DNA from: a virus
Length of the DNA stretch: 35,009 nt
Strand: one strand, 5' to 3'
IMG/VR virus record: IMGVR_UViG_3300025759_000302
Location: 1 to 35,009 of that record
Under the pieces are notes generated by a model. It worked only from the letters and a program-made list of their open reading frames with translations, was not told the origin of the DNA and searched no databases. A program made the position numbers and the translations under genes. Of this stretch, positions 24,181 through 29,947 are shown in pieces. Positions within the stretch are counted from its first letter, which is position 1, and each line of letters starts with the position of its first letter.

Positions 24181-24425
24181 CAGACCATACGTCCTTTGGT
24201 TTTACCTCGCATGGCACAACCGTCAATTTTACCGCCTTTACGGTACTTCTTGACCATACCGCCGCCCATATAGCCCATTTTAGCCATACCGCCTTTTTTC
24301 ATACCTTTTTCTTTTTTCATAAACTCTTCTCCTACAACTTTAGAAACCCCAACTTGTTTTGCAAACTTAGGGTTATTTGCTACAGCAGCCATAAAACGTC
24401 GCTGCTTATTACTTTTTGCTGGCAT
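24180..24425 (-). CDS. 81-residue basic protein with MPAKS N-terminus and Tyr-Gly-Gly motifs
   Basis: The ATG at 24425 directly follows the upstream stop. The N-terminus (MPAKSNKQRRFMAAVANNPK) resembles DUF3008-type small proteins; VVGEEFMKKEKG follows. The C-terminal half has repeated GG elements (KKGGMAKM, YMGGG at 52-56, YRKGG at 61-65) and ends CAMRGKTKGRMV. The Tyr-Gly-Gly elements recall those of the large distal virion proteins. It is basic and mostly disordered. Function unknown. Confidence 0.7.
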   Translation of the reverse strand: MPAKSNKQRRFMAAVANNPKFAKQVGVSKVVGEEFMKKEKGMKKGGMAKMGYMGGGMVKKYRKGGKIDGCAMRGKTKGRMV

Positions 24426-24426
24426 G

Positions 24427-24750
24427 TTAAGACCCCTTAACCCATTTCTTAGAACTAGATTTAGTCTTACTGGGGCTCCATTTCGCCTTGTCCGCCCAAT
24501 AAGCCGCGCTCATCTTACCTTTTTTGATGTTCTTGGCATGGCGGGACTTAAAGGCTTCACGTTGCCCTACAGTCTGATTGGTTTTAACACCTTGCTGCCC
24601 AAACCTAATAGTTTTTACCTTATCCCCTTCTTTAGCCACAACAATGTGGGACTTTGCAGGATGATTAGGCGTCCTCTTAGGTTTGTTAAAACCAGAAACC
24701 CCAGCCCTTGCAAGCCGGGGGTCCCTTTTACTTTTAGTCGTACTAGCCAC
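24427..24750 (-). CDS. 107-residue conserved basic protein (DUF6321-like)
   Basis: The start is GTG 24750, overlapping the stop of the upstream structural gene by eight bases, with only a weak ribosome site, so translational coupling is likely. DPRLARAGVSGFNKPKRTPN, SHIVVAKEGDKVKTIRFGQQ and ARHAKNIKKG-like SRHAKNIKKGKMSAAYWADK match my memory of DUF6321, a family widespread in phages, especially marine ones. The KTIRFGQQG stretch looks like a small beta domain followed by a Lys-rich helix. Role unknown; it heads the run of small basic genes. Confidence 0.78.
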   Translation of the reverse strand: MASTTKSKRDPRLARAGVSGFNKPKRTPNHPAKSHIVVAKEGDKVKTIRFGQQGVKTNQTVGQREAFKSRHAKNIKKGKMSAAYWADKAKWSPSKTKSSSKKWVKGS

Positions 24751-25336
24751 AGAACACCGTTAGGTTGGTAATTTGTGTTAAGGTAATAACCGCAAAGTCA
24801 GTCTTATTACTACGAGTAGTCAAAATACCTTCATTCGGAATTGTTACGCTATCAGAAAATGCTGCTGACCCAGCCGGTGTGTCAATCTGCAATATCAAGT
24901 CGCCACTAGAGCTGTTTGCATTGAATTTGATTGACCCTGCACTAGCAGTACCTACGTAATACAAGCTCTTAATACGAGTTCTTGGTAGTGCCAAAGAACC
25001 AGTAGTGCCGATACTCACATTACCAGCAGAGGCTCCACTAGCTTCAATACTGTCCACATAGGTGTAGAAGTTTGTAGAACTAGCAGTGCTGGCATTAGCG
25101 CCAGTAACTACTTCAGTAGTGTAAGCACCAGTAAGGTCGCCAACTTTAATGCCCGTAATCGTAAAAGTAATCCCGCTATCATTTCCGGCAGAGGTAAATA
25201 GTAACTTATACCCAGTACCGTAAGCGCTTACGTCGTTAGTCAATAAAGTAATAGCGCCCGCGCCACCTATTGATGCCGCAGCTTTAAGTAAAGTAGCACT
25301 TGTAGCGGGTGTAATAGCCCAAATATCATATTGCAT
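24743..25336 (-). CDS. Beta-rich virion structural protein (decoration or head-fibre type)
   Basis: The protein has 197 residues, with AAGGAG upstream of ATG 25336. YDIWAITPATSATLLKAAAS at the N-terminus and AGNDSGITFTITGIKVGDLT, followed by TEVVTGANASTASSTNFYTY, are common landmarks of beta-sandwich phage virion proteins. Ser/Thr/Gly-rich with regular strands and no Cys until the last residues (VFCG). It lies three genes after the capsid protein, so an outer-capsid decoration or fibre is likely. No enzymatic feature. Confidence 0.72.
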   Translation of the reverse strand: MQYDIWAITPATSATLLKAAASIGGAGAITLLTNDVSAYGTGYKLLFTSAGNDSGITFTITGIKVGDLTGAYTTEVVTGANASTASSTNFYTYVDSIEASGASAGNVSIGTTGSLALPRTRIKSLYYVGTASAGSIKFNANSSSGDLILQIDTPAGSAAFSDSVTIPNEGILTTRSNKTDFAVITLTQITNLTVFCG

Positions 25337-25346
25337 ACCTTACTCC

Positions 25347-25460
25347 TTATTTCTTTGCGGCCGCCTTTTTAGTGGCAGCCTTTTTAGGGGCAGTTTTTTT
25401 GGGGGCAGCCTTTCGAGCTGCCCGTTTTTTGCCCATTATGTTACTGTTTAGCTTACCCAT
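25347..25460 (-). CDS. 37-residue histone-tail-like Lys/Ala peptide
   Basis: The gene runs from ATG 25460 to TAA 25347-25349. The product starts MGKLNSNIMGKKRAARKAAP and continues with KKTAPKKA-type repeats, ending AAAKK. It has 12 Lys, 2 Arg and 10 Ala in 37 residues and no acidic residue, like histone H1 C-terminal tails. The gene fills the gap between two structural genes and is preceded by GGGGGTG at fair spacing. DNA condensation in the capsid or neutralisation of packaged DNA is a reasonable inference. Being so short, the call needs proteomic support. Confidence 0.6.
   Translation of the reverse strand: MGKLNSNIMGKKRAARKAAPKKTAPKKAATKKAAAKK
25403..25430 (+). other. Terminator-like hairpin on the strand opposite the genes
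   Basis: The plus strand shows GGGCAGC (25403-25409), a 7-base loop and GCTGCCC (25417-25423), followed by GTTTTTT. It lies inside the 37-residue Lys/Ala gene and would only stop transcription running against the genes. Because Lys/Ala codon runs (GCTGCC, AAAAAA) can create this by chance, the function is doubtful. Confidence 0.3.
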
Positions 25461-25473
25461 GGTTCACCCCCTA

Positions 25474-25956
25474 TTAAGAAACAGCGGCTGAGAACGGAGT
25501 AGCTTCAGTACCAGTAGCAGCGCCACGTAGGACAACAGAGAACTTATTACTTGCTACGTCTTGGATTTCACAAGTAGCACCCAAAATACCACCAGTAGTT
25601 GAACCGTTAAGTGTAATAGTGTCTGTATCAGCAGCAGTTTCAAAAATAGATGCTGAGTTATCAGCATCATTAGCCACAATAGCAACACCTGACATAGTGT
25701 CACTTGCGTTTGCTACTTGGATTTTATAACTGTTTGAAGTTACAGTAGTTTGTACAAAAAAACGATAGATATTACCAGTACCTGTCGCAGCAGGTAGAGT
25801 AAGTGTAGCGCCAGACGCTACGTTAAAGTTCATTGTACGGCCTGCATTAGCAGCAGAAGTTAAAGTTGCGTTAGCAGTAACTGAAACTAAAGAATCTGAA
25901 CCAGAAACAAAACCAGCGGTTGATGTTACCGGACCTGAAAAAGTGGTGGAAGCCAT
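25474..25956 (-). CDS. Beta-rich virion protein after the major capsid protein
   Basis: The start at ATG 25956 (160 residues) is preferred over an upstream in-frame ATG because AAGGGG lies just before it. The product MASTTFSGPVTSTAGFVSGS continues with TANATLTSAANAGRTMNFNV, ATGTGNIYRFFVQTTVTSNS and a C-terminal KFSVVLRGAATGTEATPFSA. It is Ser/Thr/Ala/Gly-rich, without Cys beyond one, and beta-stranded; similar proteins are annotated as structural in marine phages. It is the first gene after the terminator that follows the capsid gene and has its own leader. A capsid decoration role is inferred. Confidence 0.72.
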   Translation of the reverse strand: MASTTFSGPVTSTAGFVSGSDSLVSVTANATLTSAANAGRTMNFNVASGATLTLPAATGTGNIYRFFVQTTVTSNSYKIQVANASDTMSGVAIVANDADNSASIFETAADTDTITLNGSTTGGILGATCEIQDVASNKFSVVLRGAATGTEATPFSAAVS

Positions 25957-26068
25957 TATATACCCCTTGCACAAGGATTAGCGTAATAGTCTGTGCAACG
26001 TCAGGTGGGTGTGTACCTGTCTACTACGCTAAATTTTCACCCAGATATGATACTAAATTAAATTTTAT
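25957..26068 (-). promoter_or_regulatory. Leader between capsid terminator and next gene, with possible stem sequestering the ribosome site
   Basis: TTGCACA and TGTGCAA (plus-strand 25992-25998 and 25967-25973) are perfect 7-base inverted partners in the leader RNA, and the second arm directly abuts the AAGGGG ribosome site. A smaller CAGGT/ACCTG stem lies further upstream. No convincing promoter was found here. Such structure could tune translation of read-through transcripts, which is inference. Confidence 0.35.
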
Positions 26069-26096
26069 GAAAAAGAAAGGGGCACCGAAGCGCCCC
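26069..26096 (-). terminator. Rho-independent terminator after the major capsid gene
   Basis: On the minus strand GGGGCGC-TTCG-GTGCCCC forms a 7-pair stem (one G-T wobble) closed by C(TTCG)G, the very stable tetraloop, followed by TTTCTTTTTC. It begins 26 bases after the capsid stop codon. Partial termination here would give more capsid message than message for the distal genes, a common arrangement in phage late operons. Confidence 0.9.
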
Positions 26097-26121
26097 AATC
26101 TCTTTTACCGGATAGGTAATA

Positions 26122-27030
26122 TTAAGCTCCCGGAGAACCGAAGATACCTAATGGGTCAGACACACCAAAGCTATAACGCTCACGAGCTTTGTATCGGCTG
26201 TTGCCGGTATCAAAGTCAGCGTCCATGGAGGTCTGCATCGGAGTACGAACAAAGTGCTTCAGTCCGTTAGGAACGTCAGTCAACAAGAACCAGCCGTTAG
26301 TGTCGGTCAGGTAATGGTTAACAGTGTATCCCTGCGGGATTGAGCCCATGCTGCGCATCGCGTTGATGTCGTTATCAGCAGTAGCTGTACGCAGCTCAGT
26401 TTCCAGCAGACGGGTAGCAACAAACTGCAATGCAGGTGGTACAACCAGTTTACGGGGTTTAGCTGCAATCAGCAGTCCACGCTCGTCGGTCCAACCAGCA
26501 ATCTGAATAACGGCGGCTTCCAAAGAAGTCTCATTAAGGTCAGCAGCAGTTGTAGGCTCGTTAGAGTTAGTACCACCATCAACCAACGGATGGTCAGTGG
26601 CACACAGCTCTTTGCCGTCACCGTAAGTGTAGTTGCTGTCGAAAGCATTGTTCAGGATAGCTGCGGCTTTAACCTGTTTGGTATAAGCCATAGCGCGTGC
26701 CAGTGCTTTGGTATAACGTGAAGACAGAGAGTCATACAGATTATCTTCAATCGCTTCTTCAGTGACTGAGAAACCCATAGCAATAGTCTCGTGGTTATAA
26801 CGAGCAGTCCACGCTTCCTGAGCGTTGTCATAAGAAATAGCGGAACCCTCGTTTTTAGTGGGGGCAGCGCCAAAGCCTGACAACTTAGTTTCTTCTTCAA
26901 AAGAACGGTCAGAAGATTCAGTTTCAAAAATCTCTGCGTGTTCTTCACCATATTTTGCATACTCAAGGCCGAACAGGGCGTTAAGACCCGGTAATAGTTC
27001 CTTGAGGAGTTGCGCTCTTGAAATAGCCAT
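26122..27030 (-). CDS. Major capsid protein, HK97 fold (Mu gpT-like)
   Basis: The protein has 302 residues, with AAGGAG before ATG 27030. The N-terminus (SRAQLLKELLPGLNALFGLE, then YAKYGEEHAEIFETESSDRS) forms the N-arm. YNHETIAMGFSVTEEAIEDN (about 77-96) and KPRKLVVPPALQFVATRLLE (about 190-210) are landmarks of the Mu gpT-like HK97-fold capsid family. The sequence RSMGSIPQGYTVNHYLTD and the C-terminal KARERYSFGVSDPLGIFG complete the A- and P-domains. The order scaffold, head proteins, capsid and then a strong terminator fits. It assembles the icosahedral shell; no separate protease was seen, so maturation may not need one. Length is typical. Confidence 0.92.
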   Translation of the reverse strand: MAISRAQLLKELLPGLNALFGLEYAKYGEEHAEIFETESSDRSFEEETKLSGFGAAPTKNEGSAISYDNAQEAWTARYNHETIAMGFSVTEEAIEDNLYDSLSSRYTKALARAMAYTKQVKAAAILNNAFDSNYTYGDGKELCATDHPLVDGGTNSNEPTTAADLNETSLEAAVIQIAGWTDERGLLIAAKPRKLVVPPALQFVATRLLETELRTATADNDINAMRSMGSIPQGYTVNHYLTDTNGWFLLTDVPNGLKHFVRTPMQTSMDADFDTGNSRYKARERYSFGVSDPLGIFGSPGA

Positions 27031-27043
27031 GTCTCAATACTCC

Positions 27044-27649
27044 TTAAATACCGGTCTGGTTAGTGTAAGAATGCTGACCCGGATTGAACTTCACAATCAA
27101 ATCGGTGTAAGCATCGCCAACAGTAGAGCCCGGACCTTCGACAAAATCGACGATTCGGAATGCCCATGTAGCGGTGGTGTTAGTAGTAGCAGTTACCGCA
27201 GTGTTGGAATTACCAGTAGTGGTGCTTCCAGTGCTAGTAGACTGTACTGCTGCCAAGTGAGTATTTTGACCCAAATCAGCCTGAGTAACAGCGCCATCGG
27301 CCTGTACTTGGAACAAACAGTCAGGGTCGTCTACAACATAAGCTACTGCGTCACTAGCAACAGTGCCAGTAGGCCAATATTGAGCATAAACTTTCTGTTT
27401 AGTGCTTGGGTCAGTATATGAACAACCTACAAACACGCCGATAGTACCGGCGGGGAAAGTTGTAGAGTTGTCACCATTAGTCGTCACGATTTCGATAGTG
27501 CCGCCAGCAACAATAGCTACGATAGAACCATTGTAGATGTTGGCAGCATATCCGGACGCTATTTTAATCTGACGGGTAGAACCAGCATAAGGCTGACCCC
27601 CAATCAGATTTATGGGTTTAAGCCCATAAGGTTTAGCGGAAGATGCCAT
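27044..27649 (-). CDS. Capsid-associated beta protein, probable decoration/head-stabilising protein
   Basis: The protein has 201 residues, with AGGAG before ATG 27649. KPYGLKPINLIGGQPYAGST at the N-terminus, YAANIYNGSIVAIVAGGTIE, TIGVFVGCSYTDPSTKQKVY and a Thr/Ser-rich linker before TWAFRIVDFVEGPG give a beta-barrel-like profile. This gene immediately precedes the capsid gene in many marine phages and is detected in virions, as far as I recall. A capsid decoration or stabilising role fits both the fold and the position. It lacks a signal peptide. Confidence 0.74.
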   Translation of the reverse strand: MASSAKPYGLKPINLIGGQPYAGSTRQIKIASGYAANIYNGSIVAIVAGGTIEIVTTNGDNSTTFPAGTIGVFVGCSYTDPSTKQKVYAQYWPTGTVASDAVAYVVDDPDCLFQVQADGAVTQADLGQNTHLAAVQSTSTGSTTTGNSNTAVTATTNTTATWAFRIVDFVEGPGSTVGDAYTDLIVKFNPGQHSYTNQTGI

Positions 27650-27662
27650 GATAGACTCCTAA

Positions 27663-28109
27663 TTATCCTTTACCAAAAGTAACCTTCGATTTTCTATCGT
27701 TAAAGATAGGCATACGAGGGTCGCTTTCTCTCATTAAATTATTATCCACAGAGCGCATCTGAGCATCGGTTTGTTGCTGATAATACTCATTACGTTCTTG
27801 GACAAGCTCTTCTGGGGCTCGGCACAACATCAATCCACCTATAATGATGTTATCTTTAAACCGCTCATTTTCGACCTGAGCGAGATAAATCTCCGGGTGG
27901 GCATCAGCTCTTACGGGCTCCCAGCCTTCTCTTAACTTTGAGGTAACATTGGTTGGGTCAGCTTGACCTTGTGTAGAAACACGAATCCAGCGATAAGCAT
28001 ATCCTTTTTCCGGTGTTGGGCTAGGTAACGTTTCCGGTCTAGTCCAAGCACGTTTACGGGTATTCTTCTCGCGTGTACCTAATTCTCTATCTAATCTATT
28101 ATCAACCAT
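27663..28109 (-). CDS. Conserved head-cluster protein between scaffold and capsid genes
   Basis: The protein has 148 residues; GAGGA precedes ATG 28109, and the gene overlaps the scaffold's 3' end by eight bases. EKGYAYRWIRVSTQGQADPT, LREGWEPVRADAHPEIYLAQ and IIGGLMLCRAPEELVQERNE are signatures of a family present between scaffold and capsid genes in marine podoviruses. The N-terminus is very basic (EKNTRKRAWTRPE), the C-terminus Gln/Arg-rich. A head assembly or internal head protein is likely. Exact role unknown. Confidence 0.72.
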   Translation of the reverse strand: MVDNRLDRELGTREKNTRKRAWTRPETLPSPTPEKGYAYRWIRVSTQGQADPTNVTSKLREGWEPVRADAHPEIYLAQVENERFKDNIIIGGLMLCRAPEELVQERNEYYQQQTDAQMRSVDNNLMRESDPRMPIFNDRKSKVTFGKG

Positions 28110-29181
28110 TTTGTTTCCTCGCTAATTCAGCAACCTGTTTGGCGTATGTGTCCAGAGGGACTCCTAAGCGTTTCGCAATAGCAATTTGTGATTGGCTTAA
28201 CCTAATTTTATTAGGTGATGTGCTCCGCGTAGCGGGGGCAACCACATTGCTTCTTGTCTTGGCCTTCGGTGTTTCCTCCGGCTCGTCGTCTATCCCGTCA
28301 TCAAACTGGTCGGGAAATACTTGTCGCATACGAGCGTCAATGCGCTTGTAGTAAGTATCTGATGTAGGGCTTACGCCCTCTTCCTCAGTCAGTTTAGCAT
28401 GTAAACCTAACGCAAATGCAGTCATTTCTCTATCAGAACCGAACCAAGGGTTTTCATCTCGCCATGATTCAGCTCTCTCATCACGTTGTGGTTGCTGCTG
28501 AGGAGCTAATGTTTCATTTTTTACAGGAATTTCACGCTGTTGTAAAGCCTCTGCTTGCCTAGGTCGAATAGAATTTGCTCTATCCATCCTAATTCGGGCC
28601 GCAGTCATCGCTTCCTGTGCTTCTACAATCTTATCGGTGTCACCAGCTTCATAAGCATCTTTATACTGCTTTTTAGCCAGTTCCATCTCTGCGGTGGCCT
28701 GCCTTTTAGCCTGTTCGACCAAGGCGTTATAGCTTTTATCGCCATCACCACGCAGTTTTTTGTTCTCTTCAACCAATGTTTTGGCATATTCCTCCAGCGC
28801 CTCACGCTCTCGCAGTGCCTGTTCTTTGGCCCTACGCTCGTCGTGATACCCTTTACTGAAGTGCTGGATACGTTTTTTGACCTTTTCGGAGTAGTTTTCC
28901 AGCTCCTCATCAGTCACTTCTTCAGGCGGGTCAGACTTTTTGCGGCCTCTATCCTTAACCGGTGTGTCGTCTTCTACTTCGATTTCTAAATCCCCAGCCT
29001 GAATGGTGCCTTCTTCAGGTTCTTTCTGTTTTTTGGGTTTTTCTATAGTTTCACGTCCTACAGCACCTTCTACTTCAATATCAGTGCCTTCATCTGCTGG
29101 CGCTTCTATATCAATCTCAATGCTGCCTTTTTCCTTTTTCTCTGGGTCTGGGAACTCATACTCCACTTCTTGCATTGCCAT
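28102..29181 (-). CDS. Capsid scaffold protein
   Basis: The protein has 359 residues with a perfect AGGAGGT site before ATG 29181. Residues 1-95 are very acidic and disordered (IEIDIEAPADEGTDIEVEGA). Residues about 100-215 are a long coiled coil (ERRAKEQALREREALEEYAK, AKKQYKDAYEAGDTDKIVEA). A Gln/Pro linker is followed by RAESWRDENPWFGSDREMTA, and the C-terminus (NKIRLSQSQIAIAKRLGVPL) is a conserved capsid-binding-like motif seen in marine phage scaffold proteins. Position upstream of the capsid gene and composition define it. It would guide procapsid assembly and leave before DNA filling. Confidence 0.85.
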   Translation of the reverse strand: MAMQEVEYEFPDPEKKEKGSIEIDIEAPADEGTDIEVEGAVGRETIEKPKKQKEPEEGTIQAGDLEIEVEDDTPVKDRGRKKSDPPEEVTDEELENYSEKVKKRIQHFSKGYHDERRAKEQALREREALEEYAKTLVEENKKLRGDGDKSYNALVEQAKRQATAEMELAKKQYKDAYEAGDTDKIVEAQEAMTAARIRMDRANSIRPRQAEALQQREIPVKNETLAPQQQPQRDERAESWRDENPWFGSDREMTAFALGLHAKLTEEEGVSPTSDTYYKRIDARMRQVFPDQFDDGIDDEPEETPKAKTRSNVVAPATRSTSPNKIRLSQSQIAIAKRLGVPLDTYAKQVAELARKQNG

Positions 29182-29190
29182 GTCTACCTC

Positions 29191-29601
29191 CTAAGCTCGA
29201 GTCACTTTGCTCGGTTCTTCTACGACGGCTTCAATAGAATCATCATTCATTAGACGATATTCTTGTTTACCGATTTTAAATCGCGTACCGGTATTGGCAC
29301 GAAACATTACGTAATCCCCTCGTTGGCACCACGGCCCGTTAGGGAAGCGGTCTTTGTCTGAATAGGCTTCAGCGCCCATATCAAGAACAAGTCCAACAGT
29401 GGATAATATATACTCTTCTCTCAGAGCTTGTTGGGACTTAACAATTTTGCTATCCCCATAAGTCTCCTCGATGTTTGGAAGAGCAATCAACAAACGATAA
29501 CCAACCGGGGTTGGTATATGTCCTTCAAGTACTACTTCCTCTTTTTCTTTCTCCACCCACTTACGCTCTAGCGCCGTGGTTTCTACCGCTTCAGTCATCA
29601 T
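29191..29601 (-). CDS. Phage co-chaperonin, GroES/Cpn10-like
   Basis: The protein has 136 residues, with two ATGs in a row (29601 and 29598) after AGGGAG. After a 28-residue charged N-terminal extension, the Cpn10 fold is visible from about 29 to 128: PTPVGYRLLIALPNIEETYG, a loop region (DSKIVKSQQALREEY), TVGLVLDMGAEAYSDKDRFP, QRGDYVMFRANTGTRFKIGK and EYRLMNDDSIEAVV. The GDYVMF-x4-GT-x-FKI-x5-YRLM pattern closely follows GroES. The mobile-loop hydrophobic triad is IVK rather than IVL. It would dock onto the host GroEL to fold capsid proteins, like T4 gp31. Its place between head genes and scaffold supports a capsid-folding role. Confidence 0.86.
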   Translation of the reverse strand: MMTEAVETTALERKWVEKEKEEVVLEGHIPTPVGYRLLIALPNIEETYGDSKIVKSQQALREEYILSTVGLVLDMGAEAYSDKDRFPNGPWCQRGDYVMFRANTGTRFKIGKQEYRLMNDDSIEAVVEEPSKVTRA

Positions 29602-29788
29602 CTGACTCCCTAAAGTTTTGCGAAAGGTCTGCTATTTCACGTCTTGCAAGGGCTAGACCTCGGATTGCCCCCACAGCTTCTCGGTATGCAGGAAAGTCTT
29701 TCGGGACCCCCTGATATACCATTTGCTCTTGCGCTGTTTGTAGTTCAGCTATTTTTTCATCAAGCACGTCAAAGACGGTTTTAGCCAT
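29591..29788 (-). CDS. 65-residue helical protein in head cluster
   Basis: ATG 29788 follows GGGAGA, and the stop overlaps the co-chaperonin's start codons. The product AKTVFDVLDEKIAELQTAQE, YQGVPKDFPAYREAVGAIRG and LALARREIADLSQNF is a two-helix hairpin with a short loop. Similar small proteins lie beside portal genes in other marine phages. It could be a head-assembly or portal-associated peptide. No motif indicates a particular function. Confidence 0.72.
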   Translation of the reverse strand: MAKTVFDVLDEKIAELQTAQEQMVYQGVPKDFPAYREAVGAIRGLALARREIADLSQNFRESDDD

Positions 29789-29794
29789 AAAATG

Positions 29795-29947
29795 CTATCT
29801 CCCTTGGCCCCTATACGGTTTATATGAGGCTTTCTTGTGTTTATTCATTGAACTCAGTTTGTGAGTACCCCCACCAATGCTGGTCTTTTTACGCGCATTA
29901 TGGTTAAGGAGTGTCGTCAAATTGCTCTGTTTTGACATTTTCGCCAT
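29795..29947 (-). CDS. 50-residue basic protein overlapping the portal stop
   Basis: ATG 29947 overlaps the portal stop codon (TAATG), and the gene ends with TAG 29795-29797, seven bases before the next ATG. The product starts MAKMSKQSNLTTLLNHNARK and ends KHKKASYKPYRGQGR. It is basic (about 14 Lys, Arg or His) with Ser, Thr and Asn and no acidic residue. The precise fit between two genes makes it credible. It belongs to the small basic peptides scattered through this operon; function unknown. Confidence 0.6.
   Translation of the reverse strand: MAKMSKQSNLTTLLNHNARKKTSIGGGTHKLSSMNKHKKASYKPYRGQGR

Noticed and set aside
25403-25430. Terminator for plus-strand transcription
   Set aside because: No plus-strand gene was found; the structure can result from the Lys/Ala codon runs. 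Listed only as a low-confidence feature.
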